42,251 nt of DNA from CAZLMW01 sp964560875. Lineage in GTDB: Bacteria; Myxococcota_A; UBA9042. The position numbers were made by a program, and so were the translations under genes. The notes beneath the pieces were generated by a model. It ran no database searches, was not told the DNA's origin, and saw only the letters and a list, made by a program, of their open reading frames with translations. How positions within the stretch are numbered: position 1 is the first letter of the stretch; every line of letters starts with the position of its first letter. This document shows positions 1 through 8,204 of the stretch, in pieces. Where the stretch lies: positions 1 through 42,251 of the forward strand of contig CAZLMW010000067.1 of the NCBI GenBank assembly GCA_964560875.1. Direction: 5' to 3'.

Positions 1-84
1 CGGATGGATGCGCTCAAGGGCCTGGATGCCGGTCTTCTCGTCGGTGCTGACGACGGTCAAGCGTTTCGGCCAGCGAGAGGACCG
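1..84 (-). pseudogene. IS630-type transposase fragment, cut by the window edge
   Basis: Reading leftward on the minus strand, the frame gives RWPKRLTVVSTDEKTGIQAL and continues as ERIHP to the window edge. The phrase (I/V)STDEKTGIQAL is typical of the first catalytic Asp region of IS630-type DDE transposases. The part upstream of about position 84 reads as low-information sequence and contains no recognisable N-terminus, so the element looks 5'-truncated unless it continues in another frame. The remainder lies outside the window. IS identity is from memory of the family motif; no terminal inverted repeat was identified. Confidence 0.6.
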
Positions 85-104
85 CTGGATCTGCCGTCCT
101 GTCG

Positions 105-183
105 CCCCTTCAGGGCTCAACCAAAACAGCCATTCTTTCCTGGGGTTGGCACCCCAGGCTACTTCCCTGCGCCGCTTTGCGGC
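105..183. repeat. Cluster of short hairpins between two IS remnants
   Basis: Three inverted repeats follow one another. A weak stem CCCT/AGGG lies at 106-115. A perfect 8-bp stem CCTGGGGT/ACCCCAGG with a TGGC loop lies at 139-158. A 5-bp stem GCCGC/GCGGC with a TTT loop lies at 171-183. The block separates the IS630-type fragment from the ISNCY-type fragment. It may be a dispersed intergenic repeat or part of an IS end; the sequence alone does not decide this. Confidence 0.5.
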
Positions 184-195
184 TGAACACGACGA

Positions 196-807
196 CTATT
201 CGAGCGCGTGCCGTGCCATGAGCAGCAGGTTGGCGCTGACGACCCCGGCCCACACGTACGCCTTGAACGATGGGGGTCCCCGCCACGTGCGGCGATCGAG
301 ACCGAAGACCCGCTTGAGAAACGAGATCCCGCCCTCGATCCCGGCGCGGAAGTTGCGCAGCCTCCTGTAGACCCAGCTGTTGCGCACCATCTCCGCGACT
401 TGCAGACCGCGGCCTTTGGCGAAAGCCACGTCCTCGACGCCCGTCGCTTTGACCGATTCGAGATTGCTTCGAGACGCGAATCCGCCATCGAACGCGACCT
501 GCTTGGGCAGTTCACCGAACACACGCTCATGACGCCGGATGCTATCGACAACGAGAGTCGAGTCCGATGGATTGCCCTCGAGCACCTGCGCATCGGTGAA
601 CAGCCCAGAGGGCCCCGAGGCCAGGAAGATCTTGTGCTCGTAATGGGTGTCGCGGTTGCCCTTGCGGATGATGTCCGTGTGCGGCTCGAAGATGGATACG
701 AGCTTGTCGGTGGAAGGTACGCTCTCGCCGAGCAGCAACCTGCGCCGAGCCTGGTCGCCGCAGGTCTTAGAAGGCCTTCTGCCCGTAGAATCGTCTCTAC
801 GGGCCGA
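196..807 (-). pseudogene. ISNCY-type transposase, C-terminal fragment
   Basis: The frame is open from a TGA at 808-810 to a TAG at 196-198 and encodes the C-terminal half of a DDE transposase. Visible family segments are HKIFLASGPSGL, EGNPSDSTLVVDSI, VAFDGGFASRSNL (Asp-containing) and the tail FRAGIEGGISFLKRVFGLDR, with the acidic residue of the triad probably the Glu in AGIEG. These match ISNCY-family transposases as I recall them. The N-terminal DNA-binding half is missing. The first possible start (TTG at 738) lies inside the conserved core, so this is a truncated copy rather than a functional gene. Confidence 0.75.
781..804. repeat. 9-bp inverted repeat with 6-nt loop
   Basis: GCCCGTAGA (781-789) and TCTACGGGC (796-804) form a perfect 9-bp stem around a 6-nt loop. 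It sits at the broken 5' side of the ISNCY-type fragment. It could be a transcription terminator without a T-tract, or sequence left at a truncation point. Confidence 0.4.
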
Positions 808-1102
808 TCACGGCTCGAAGCTATTGATACCGCACCCCACCATCAAAACGGCTCCAGGAGCCTCTGCAAGCCACGCAGGGGCATATGGCCTCAAAAAATG
901 GCCCCGCGGACGCCCTCGGCGCGCCAAACCCGTCGTCCGTGAGATTCCGGTCATTCACCAAAAAGAAGGACCGCGCAGCAGCGGCGCCGGCGCGCTGCAT
1001 TGCCTCATGAGGCAGCGGTGTTACCCGAGGTCTTGTTGCATTGCGCTGCCGTTGGTGCCAAATCGCTGACCCGTCCCACCACGCAACCAACGGAGCACAG
1101 AC
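808..1102. other. Intergenic stretch upstream of tpx, no gene seen
   Basis: No coding frame here resembles a protein in either direction. It contains the 14-bp palindrome at 1001-1014 and the tpx ribosome binding site GGAG at 1092-1095. Otherwise I see nothing recognisable. Confidence 0.5.
1001..1014. promoter_or_regulatory. Perfect 14-bp palindrome upstream of tpx
   Basis: TGCCTCATGAGGCA is a perfect palindrome ending 88 bp before the tpx start codon. Its size and position suit a dimeric repressor or activator site. I do not recognise the motif, and a chance palindrome in GC-rich DNA cannot be excluded. Confidence 0.3.
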
Positions 1103-1603
1103 ATGGCCGCCATCACCTTCAAGGGCAACGCAATCAGCACCGCCGGAAACCTGCCGGCAGTGGGCAGTGACGCCCCGGATTTCAACCTCACAACGACGTC
1201 GCTTCAGCAGGTCTCGTTGGCCACCTACGCTGGCAAGCAGGTGGTCCTGAACATCTTCCCCAGCGTCGATACCGGCATCTGTGCGGCCAGCGTTCGCCAC
1301 TTCAACCAGGACGCGGCCGATAATGAGAACGTGACGGTCGTCAACGTTTCCTACGACCTGCCGTTCGCCCACAAGCGGTTTTGCGGCGCCGAAGGAATCG
1401 AGAACGTCACGTCGACCTCCGCGTTTCGCGATCCCGAGTTCGCCGCCAACTACGGCGTGCTGATGCTCGACGGACCGCTCGCTGGCTTGCTGTCCCGCGC
1501 GATCGTCGTGATCGATGGTGGCGGCAAGGTCACCTACACCGAGCAGGTTCCCGAAATCGTGCAGGAGCCCGACTACGCCGCCGCGCTCGCCGCACTCGGG
1601 TAG
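1103..1603 (+). CDS. tpx: Thiol peroxidase (atypical 2-Cys peroxiredoxin)
   Basis: This enzyme reduces hydrogen peroxide and alkyl hydroperoxides at the expense of thioredoxin. The 166-residue length is normal for Tpx. The peroxidatic cysteine is C60 within PSVDTGICAASVRHFN, with the catalytic Thr at T58. The resolving cysteine is C94 in RFCGAEGIENV, matching the C61/C95 pair of E. coli Tpx. The rest (DLPFAHKRFCGAEG, YGVLMLDGPLAGL, VPEIVQEPDYAAAL) follows the family closely, and there is no signal peptide. The start is supported by GGAG at 1092-1095, seven bases before the ATG. It is a complete, normal gene. A palindrome upstream may regulate it. It is the second peroxidase in the window besides the selenocysteine candidate at 21128-21958. 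Confidence 0.97.
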   Translation: MAAITFKGNAISTAGNLPAVGSDAPDFNLTTTSLQQVSLATYAGKQVVLNIFPSVDTGICAASVRHFNQDAADNENVTVVNVSYDLPFAHKRFCGAEGIENVTSTSAFRDPEFAANYGVLMLDGPLAGLLSRAIVVIDGGGKVTYTEQVPEIVQEPDYAAALAALG

Positions 1604-1676
1604 CCCCGGCCCGCTGTCCGACGGACCACCGTGCTATCGTCCCGCCCATGCGAGGGCAAACTGGGCGGAGCGAGCC

Positions 1677-2879
1677 TTGATCCACGGAACGGTAGCCAGC
1701 GGTTTCGAACCCGTGCGCGAGGTATTCGCCAGCCATTTCGCAAGGCTCGGCGAGGTGGGTGCGTCGGTTCATGTCATCCGCGACGGCGAGGCGGTGGTCG
1801 ATCTCTGGGGTGGGATCGCCGACCAGGGGACCGGTGCGCCATGGAATCGCGACACGCTGGTCAATACCTTCAGCGTGACCAAGGGCGCCGTTGCCGTCGC
1901 GATGTTGCGCCTGGAGGATCGCGGCGAAATCGACCTGGACGAACCCGTCGCCGCGCGTTGGCCCGAGTTTGGCGCCAACGGCAAAGACGCAATCACGCTG
2001 CGCCAGATCCTCAACCATCGTTCGGGGTTGGTCGCGATCGACACGCCTCTGAGCCTCGATGACGTGCTCGCGTGGGATCCCGTCGACGCAGCGGTTATCG
2101 CCCAGGCGCCGCTATGGAAGCCCGGGACCAAGCAGGGCTACCACGCCGTCAGTTGGGGGATGCTGCTGCGCTGCATCGTGCCGCGGATCATCGGTCGAAG
2201 CATCGGCACCGCGCTCGCGGAGATCGCGGGCCCGTTGCAGGCCGATGTCTTCGTCGGGTTGCCGGAGGCCGAGCTGAGCCGATGCGCCGCACTCGTGCCG
2301 ATGGGCGCAGTGCGTGGCGCCGGTTCCGTGGTCGGGGCGATGATGCGGGACGGAATCGACGGGCGTTTCTTCCGCAACAGCTTGCTGCGTCCACGCTCGC
2401 CCGGGGCGCGCGCTGTGGCCAATCCCAAGTCGCTCGGGGCGCTCGGGTTGACCAACTTCGACCAGCCGCGCGTGCGCATGGCCGAGCTCCCGTGGGCGAA
2501 CCTGCACGCGTCTGCATGCGGTCTTGCGAGGCTGTACGCGCCGTTGGCAGGCGACGGCGAAGCGTTCGGTGTGCGCGTCGTGTCCGCTGAAGCCGCGCAG
2601 AGACCTCGGGAGCCGCAGACGTGGAGCGATGTCGACCTGACGCTCCGCAAGCCGGTGGGCTGGTCGCAGGGGTTTCTCAAGGAAGAGCCGACAATGTTCA
2701 GCCCCAACTCGACGTGGATGGGGCACTCGGGCACAGGCGGCGCCCTCGGGTACGCAGACCCGACCGCCCGCATCAGCTTCGGCTACACGATCAACAAGAT
2801 GCGGCCCAACGTCCGCTCGCCCACTGCCCTTGAGCTCTCAAGAACCGTCTACGCCTGTCTCGGGACACCCGTGCGGTAG
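1677..2879 (+). CDS. Serine hydrolase of the beta-lactamase / esterase EstB fold
   Basis: This is a 400-residue PF00144-type protein. The nucleophile motif SVTK is at residues 66-69 (SxxK), a Tyr motif YHA begins at Y155 in place of the usual YxN, and a third motif GHSGTGG contains H350. This set is typical of the LACTB/EstB-like esterase and peptidase group rather than of a true class C beta-lactamase, so the substrate cannot be named. No signal peptide is visible, suggesting a cytoplasmic enzyme. I chose the TTG at 1677 because GGAG at 1667-1670 lies six bases upstream and the family-like sequence (IHGTVASGFEPVREVF) begins there. The in-frame extension further upstream overlaps tpx and does not look protein-like. 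A GTG at about 1713 is the next alternative. Confidence 0.85.
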   Translation: MIHGTVASGFEPVREVFASHFARLGEVGASVHVIRDGEAVVDLWGGIADQGTGAPWNRDTLVNTFSVTKGAVAVAMLRLEDRGEIDLDEPVAARWPEFGANGKDAITLRQILNHRSGLVAIDTPLSLDDVLAWDPVDAAVIAQAPLWKPGTKQGYHAVSWGMLLRCIVPRIIGRSIGTALAEIAGPLQADVFVGLPEAELSRCAALVPMGAVRGAGSVVGAMMRDGIDGRFFRNSLLRPRSPGARAVANPKSLGALGLTNFDQPRVRMAELPWANLHASACGLARLYAPLAGDGEAFGVRVVSAEAAQRPREPQTWSDVDLTLRKPVGWSQGFLKEEPTMFSPNSTWMGHSGTGGALGYADPTARISFGYTINKMRPNVRSPTALELSRTVYACLGTPVR

Positions 2880-2959
2880 TTCCGCGGCGCCAGACCGAAT
2901 CGCGAACTCACGCGTCTGTGCAACCCGACCGCACACCGGAAACAACCATGGAGACCGCG

Positions 2960-5269
2960 ATGACAGTCGCCAAGACCCGCTCGACGACAAGGATGTGGAC
3001 CATCGGGCTGCTGTCGCTAGCCGTGTTGTTACCGGCGTGCAAGGGCAAGAAGAAGCCGACCAAGCCCAGCCAGGCGATCGCCGCCCCCGATCCGACGATT
3101 CCGCACACGGGAGTCGCCGACGCGACGTCGGGCGACCCCGCCAAGGCACCGCTCGCGCCCGCGCCCGGCATACCTGTCTCCGCCCAACAGCCAACGCGAC
3201 CGATCGCGGCCGCCAAACCGATGCCACGTCCAGCTCTGACCGAGGCCGACCTGCAGCGCCTGCCAAAGCTGGTTGTTCGGCGCGTTTTCGGCCGCTGTGA
3301 GACCGACGCCGAGTACCACAAGCGGCTGCGGATCCAGCAGTTGGCCCGTCGCGGTCGACCGTCCGCGTTTGGGCGCAAGGGAATCAAACGCCGCGCCCCC
3401 CGTCGCCCCCAACCGGAGAGCAAGCCGTTAGCCAGTCCGCGTCGCGTGGCGATGGCCAGGGCGGCGGAGAAGAAAGCGATCACGGGTCTGCTCGGCAGCG
3501 GCGGCGCCAGCGGCTTTGGCGGCGGCCGCGTTGGTGGCGGCGAAGGTGGCGCCGTGATCGGCGGTGGCTCGATTGGGCTGGGCAGCGGCGGCGTCGAGAC
3601 CAAACGCACGCGCAGCCGCAAGAAGCGCCCGGGCAAGCTCAAGGACGGTGCAAGCAAGCGTGATCTCGTCGCCAAGGCGTTCGGAAAAGCCGGCCTCGAC
3701 GCCCTCGACGCCAACAAGAACGCCGCGCAAGCCAAGGCCGAGTCCGAACCCGCGCCGGACCGCCCCGCTGAGCCCGCTGGCGGCGTCGCCGCGTTGCAAG
3801 AGGGCGATGAGGACGAAGCAGCAGCGCGGAGCCAGGGCTGGGGCGGGGCGACGTACCTGTCCAACGACGACACGATGAGCCTGTCGTCAGCCCAGCGCGT
3901 GCTCTATGCGATCGACCGCTTCATGCCCCTGCCGCTGCAGCACATTCGGCCCCACGAGATGCTCAACTACTTTTCGTTTCACACCGCGCCGGTGGCGGCC
4001 GGCAAAGACTTCTCGGTGCGCGGTGAGCTCGCCCCCAAGTCGGACGAGACGAACACCCACACACTCGCCCTCGCAGTCGCCGGTCGCGCGATGACGCCGG
4101 ACACAAGGCGCCGGGCAAACCTCGCGTTCGTCATCGACCGCAGCGGCTCCATGCGCTCCGACGATCGGATGACCTACCTCAAGCGTGGTCTCACCAAGGC
4201 GCTCGATCAGCTCACCGAAGGCGACATCGTCCACCTCGTGCTGTTCGACAACCGGGTCTGCAACGCCGTCGAGAATTTCGTCGTCGGCCGCGACGATCGC
4301 CGCCAACTGCAGCGCGCTATCGATGGACTGCGCCCCCGCGGCGGCACCAACCTTCACCTCGGATTGACGCGCGGATATGACGTCGCGGACAAGGCCTGGC
4401 AGCCCGAATACACCAACCGCGTGGTGCTCATCACCGACGCCTTGACCAACAGCGGCGTCACCAACGAACGGATGATCGCGACCATCGGCAAGTTCTACGA
4501 CAAGCATCGCATCCGGCTCTCCGGCGTCGGCGTGGGCCGCAGCTTCAACGACCGCCTGCTCGACCGCCTGACCGAACGCGGCAAGGGCGCCTATGTCTTT
4601 CTCGGCTCGGAGGCGGAGGTCGACGCGGTCTTCGGCTCGCGCTTCACATCGCTCATCGAAACCACCGCAATCGACGTACATTTTCGCCTCAAGCTCCCGA
4701 TGTCCCTGCGCATGAAGGTCTTCTACGGGGAGGAGGCTTCCACGGTGAAAGCCGACGTGCAGGCCATTCACTACTTCGCCAATACCTCGCAGTTGTTCTT
4801 GCAGGACCTCGAAAGCCGCGGGCGAACGCTGTCACCCAGCGAAAAGATCACGCTCGACGTCGAGTACACCGATCCCGAGACCGCCGAAAAACGAAAGGAG
4901 AGCTTCCCGATGACCGTGCAGGCGCTGCGCAAAGCGGAAGCCAATGTACGCAAAGGACGCCTGGTGATGCGTTTTGTCGATGGCCTGGCCGAGATCGCCG
5001 CGCGCACCGGCTCGGGTCGCCGCCACTACCGCGAACATGGCTGGCTCGACGACGAGGCATGGCGCCTGTGCAAAGCCGGCGAAAAGGACCTCGAAAAGCT
5101 GTCAGAAGGCCTGGGCCGAGACCGCGAAGTGCGCCGTGTGAAGATGCTCTGGGATAAGTTCTGCCTGCGCTACGAGGAGCCGCGCGGCGCCAACCAGGAC
5201 CGCCCCCTTGTCAGGCCTCGCCAGTTCGCGCCGCCTCCCGACAAGTGGCCGGGCGCCGGCGGTCGTTGA
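2960..5269 (+). CDS. VWA-domain lipoprotein, YfbK-like
   Basis: A 769-residue lipoprotein. The signal peptide ends in a lipobox LLPAC with Cys27, predicting membrane anchoring outside the cytoplasm. Residues about 28-260 are low-complexity, Ala/Pro- and Gly-rich (a glycine run near residues 180-215). YLSNDDTMSLSSAQRV and RPHEMLNYF then match the domain that precedes VWA in YfbK-type proteins. The VWA domain starts near residue 385 and has an intact MIDAS start DRSGSM at 393-398, with TNLHLGL and LITDALTNSG further on. The C-terminal part resembles the YfbK C-terminal domain (FVDGLAEIAARTGSG). The family probably binds proteins via a metal ion; its role here is unknown. The ATG at 2960 has GGAG at 2950-2953; an in-frame ATG at 2948 is the alternative. 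Confidence 0.88.
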   Translation: MTVAKTRSTTRMWTIGLLSLAVLLPACKGKKKPTKPSQAIAAPDPTIPHTGVADATSGDPAKAPLAPAPGIPVSAQQPTRPIAAAKPMPRPALTEADLQRLPKLVVRRVFGRCETDAEYHKRLRIQQLARRGRPSAFGRKGIKRRAPRRPQPESKPLASPRRVAMARAAEKKAITGLLGSGGASGFGGGRVGGGEGGAVIGGGSIGLGSGGVETKRTRSRKKRPGKLKDGASKRDLVAKAFGKAGLDALDANKNAAQAKAESEPAPDRPAEPAGGVAALQEGDEDEAAARSQGWGGATYLSNDDTMSLSSAQRVLYAIDRFMPLPLQHIRPHEMLNYFSFHTAPVAAGKDFSVRGELAPKSDETNTHTLALAVAGRAMTPDTRRRANLAFVIDRSGSMRSDDRMTYLKRGLTKALDQLTEGDIVHLVLFDNRVCNAVENFVVGRDDRRQLQRAIDGLRPRGGTNLHLGLTRGYDVADKAWQPEYTNRVVLITDALTNSGVTNERMIATIGKFYDKHRIRLSGVGVGRSFNDRLLDRLTERGKGAYVFLGSEAEVDAVFGSRFTSLIETTAIDVHFRLKLPMSLRMKVFYGEEASTVKADVQAIHYFANTSQLFLQDLESRGRTLSPSEKITLDVEYTDPETAEKRKESFPMTVQALRKAEANVRKGRLVMRFVDGLAEIAARTGSGRRHYREHGWLDDEAWRLCKAGEKDLEKLSEGLGRDREVRRVKMLWDKFCLRYEEPRGANQDRPLVRPRQFAPPPDKWPGAGGR

Positions 5270-5344
5270 TCGTATGCAAACGAGGCTGCATTGCTTGGTG
5301 TTGCGGCGGTTGCTAGTGTGGTCTGAATCACGCAACCCGGCACC

Positions 5345-8176
5345 ATGGCTCGGTTTTTCTGCAATCACGTCGCGATCTCGATAGCGATTTCGGCAACGAC
5401 TACGGTCGCGACTACGGTCGCCCTCGCGCTCGCATTCTCAAGCGGCTTGACCGGCTGTTCCGACGAGGATTCGGGCCCATCGTCTGACGGCGACGCGGAT
5501 ATCCTCGATGCTGGTGTCGCGCCTGACACCACTGTGCCCGAAACGGATGGCACTGCTGATTCCGACATCCCGTCCCGGGCCGCCGATGTGGTCCCGGCAA
5601 AGGCCCACGTTGTCGTCGTCCCGTCCACGCTCAACTTCGGCGCAATGAAGCTCGAAGAGAAGGCCACCCGCTCGTTCAAGGTCTTCAACAAGGGCGTCAA
5701 ACCCGTTCGCATCGTCCAGATCGCGTTGAGCCCGCTCAGCAAGGTGAAGTCCGTCGACGTCAAGCCGGATTCCGTGCCGCACGAGATCGCACCCGGGGCC
5801 AGCACGGTCTTCAATGTGACGGTGCTGATGAGCAAGCCCGTCCCGGCTACCGACACAGAGATCGCCGGCATCATGCTGCATACGGTCGACCCCGACGACG
5901 CGTTCGCCGTGAAGATCGTGGCCAAACTCGCTACGGCCATCGTTTCGGTCCCGCAAGGTGTGGACTTCGGCGTGGCGGCTGCCGGGGCGAAGATCGAGCG
6001 ACGGATCACCGTCGGCAACATCGGCGGCGGTCCGCTCAAGGTCACCAAGCTCGCCGTTTGGGGCGACACGCAGGGCGAGTTTCATGTCCAGCCTGCCCTT
6101 GTCATCCCCGGCACGTCGACGCCGACATCCGCGACATTGCAGCCCGGACAGCAAGCGGAGGCGGTCGCCACATTCACCAGCAAGTCGGCGACGGGTCAGG
6201 CGCTGGCTCAACTCCGCGTCCAGGTGGACGGGGCCGATGTCGGCGTCGCGGTCGTCTCGCTGCACGCCGTTCGCGCGGCCGCCGCGGCGTGCATACCGGT
6301 CTTGGTTCCCGACCAGGTCGACTTCGGCTTTGTGCCATGGGGCGGCAAGCGCATCGTCGAGGTCGTCGTGCAAAACGCCGGCCTCGGCACCTGCGTCTTC
6401 AAGCAGGCACTGATACGCGCGTGTCCGGCGTCTGCATTCGGTCCGCTCGCCGGTCCACCGACTTGCCAGGTCACGCAGCCGGTTAATCCGTCGTTTTCGA
6501 TCGTCGGCACCTCGCCGTCGCTATTCTCGCTCGCCAGCGGCAAGTCGGGTCACATCAAAGTCGCGCTCGATGCGCCCCTGGACGCCGGCTTCTTCGCCGA
6601 TCCCAAGGCGTTACAGAAGCGTTTTGGGTTCCTCGCGCTACGGTTCGCAGGCGGGTCTGGCGGCCCCGCCAACTGGTACCCGCACGATCCGACCGACGCG
6701 GCCAAGATCAAGACGTACAAACCAAACCTGGTCGCCACCGTCGGCAAGACCTACGTCCACGCATTCCCCGGCGCCGTTGACTTTGGCTTCGTTCCAAAGG
6801 GCTGCTCGTCGGCAAAAAAGGGCGTCAAGATCTTCTCGAGCGCCGGCGCTTCGGCGTGGCTGACTGCCGCCGAGCTACAGGGTTGCGGAGCCGCAATCCA
6901 AGCCACGTCCCCACCGATAACCGGGTCTGGCTTGGAGGTGCACCCGACCGTTCCTGTCCCGCGTTCCTGGGCGTTCTCGCCGTCCTTTCTCGGACCGTTT
7001 CAATGCACGGCCATCTTGCACACCGGCGTCTCCGGGACCTGCGTGGACGCAACCGGCAAGGACACCGGCAAGACCTGCATCAACAACAAGAGCTGCTACC
7101 CAAACGGGCTCTGCAAGGGCGTGTCTTTCAGCATCCCGCTCAGCGGCGTGGCGACCGCGACCAGCGATCGGACTGAGGTTTTCATCGTGCCCAAACGGCA
7201 GGTCGATGTGCTTGTCGTGGTCGACAACAGCCCCGGTATGATCGCTCACCAGCTCAACTTCGCCGCCAAAATGGCGACGCTCGTCAACGCCCTCGCGGTT
7301 GCCAACGTCGACTACCGAATCGGGATCACAACCACCGACATGAAGGGTGGATTGAAGGGTGCGTTGATGGCGCTCTCCGGCGCGCGCTGGATCGACAAGG
7401 CCACAAAACCCACGCCCGCTCTGGCCCTCAAGCAGCATCTCCAGCTCGGCAAAAACGGGTCCATGATCCCGCAGGGCCTCGCCGCAGCCCACGCTGCGTT
7501 GTCGATCAAGCACAGCTACAACAGCTGCGATTCCGGCGGCTGCACGCCCTGCAAGACGGACACGCACTGCGGCAACGGACAAGTTTGCACCGAGGTCGAC
7601 GGTTCGAAGGCGTGCGGTGGCGCCAACAGGGGCTTCAGACGGTCGAGCGCCGATCTCGCCGTCATCTTCCTGTCCAGCGACGACGACAATTCGCCCGGCG
7701 TCGTGCAGTTCTACGGCAACTTCCTGCATTACGCCGTCCCCGCCGCGTCCAAGTCCGTCCCGGCACCTGGCGCAGCGACTGTCACCACCGGATATCCGCG
7801 CGTGACCGTGCACGCGATCGTCGGACCCAAACCCAAGGGCTGCGCCGAGCAGTACGGCCTTCGGTACGGAAAGATTGTCGACCTTGTCGGCGGCACCGTC
7901 GGCGATATCTGCAGCCAGTCGCACGGCCCCGGTCTTGCCGCAATCGCAAAGAACATCGTCGCCGCTACGACACGGGTAAAACTCAGCTCTGCAGTCAAGG
8001 CCTATTCACTGAAGGTGAAGGTCGGCGGCAAGCCGTGTGGACCCACAGGGCCAGGGACCTGGACGTTCGACAGCGCGACCTCGATCCTGCGGTTCGCGAC
8101 AGCTCCAGGTGGTGCGTGCGCTCCCAAACCGGGCGACACCGTCGACATCAGCTACCAGCTATTCTGCAAGCCCTAG
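5345..8176 (+). CDS. Lipoprotein with ASH-like (choice-of-anchor D) modules and a VWA-like domain
   Basis: A 943-residue exported lipoprotein; the lipobox GLTGC places the lipidated Cys at 38. At least four immunoglobulin-like modules are recognisable from the recurring strand V(N/D)FG: VPSTLNFGAM, VPQGVDFGVA, VPDQVDFGFV and FPGAVDFGFV. This is the ASPM/SPD-2/Hydin or choice-of-anchor-D style common in myxobacterial surface proteins. A VWA-like domain starts at about residue 617 with VDVLVVVDNSPGM. D627 and S629 are present, but the second MIDAS serine is replaced by Gly, so metal binding may be impaired. A Cys-rich insert (about residues 724-760) lies inside this domain. It follows the other VWA lipoprotein by 75 bp and could be co-transcribed. 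Function unknown; probably cell-surface adhesion or binding. Confidence 0.8.
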   Translation: MARFFCNHVAISIAISATTTVATTVALALAFSSGLTGCSDEDSGPSSDGDADILDAGVAPDTTVPETDGTADSDIPSRAADVVPAKAHVVVVPSTLNFGAMKLEEKATRSFKVFNKGVKPVRIVQIALSPLSKVKSVDVKPDSVPHEIAPGASTVFNVTVLMSKPVPATDTEIAGIMLHTVDPDDAFAVKIVAKLATAIVSVPQGVDFGVAAAGAKIERRITVGNIGGGPLKVTKLAVWGDTQGEFHVQPALVIPGTSTPTSATLQPGQQAEAVATFTSKSATGQALAQLRVQVDGADVGVAVVSLHAVRAAAAACIPVLVPDQVDFGFVPWGGKRIVEVVVQNAGLGTCVFKQALIRACPASAFGPLAGPPTCQVTQPVNPSFSIVGTSPSLFSLASGKSGHIKVALDAPLDAGFFADPKALQKRFGFLALRFAGGSGGPANWYPHDPTDAAKIKTYKPNLVATVGKTYVHAFPGAVDFGFVPKGCSSAKKGVKIFSSAGASAWLTAAELQGCGAAIQATSPPITGSGLEVHPTVPVPRSWAFSPSFLGPFQCTAILHTGVSGTCVDATGKDTGKTCINNKSCYPNGLCKGVSFSIPLSGVATATSDRTEVFIVPKRQVDVLVVVDNSPGMIAHQLNFAAKMATLVNALAVANVDYRIGITTTDMKGGLKGALMALSGARWIDKATKPTPALALKQHLQLGKNGSMIPQGLAAAHAALSIKHSYNSCDSGGCTPCKTDTHCGNGQVCTEVDGSKACGGANRGFRRSSADLAVIFLSSDDDNSPGVVQFYGNFLHYAVPAASKSVPAPGAATVTTGYPRVTVHAIVGPKPKGCAEQYGLRYGKIVDLVGGTVGDICSQSHGPGLAAIAKNIVAATTRVKLSSAVKAYSLKVKVGGKPCGPTGPGTWTFDSATSILRFATAPGGACAPKPGDTVDISYQLFCKP

Positions 8177-8186
8177 CCCGCCCTGG

Positions 8187-8204
8187 TCCGAGCTATTGCT
8201 CGGG
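8187..8204. terminator. Hairpin between converging genes
   Basis: CCGAGC (8188-8193) and GCTCGG (8198-8203) pair around a TATT loop, with one further T-G wobble. The hairpin lies exactly where the plus-strand gene ending at 8176 meets the minus-strand gene ending at 8193. There is no T-tract, so intrinsic termination is only a possibility. Confidence 0.35.

Noticed and set aside
5396..5422. 12-bp repeat in the signal peptide region of the ASH-like lipoprotein
   Set aside because: Only two copies encoding T-T-V-A; too short to call a feature.
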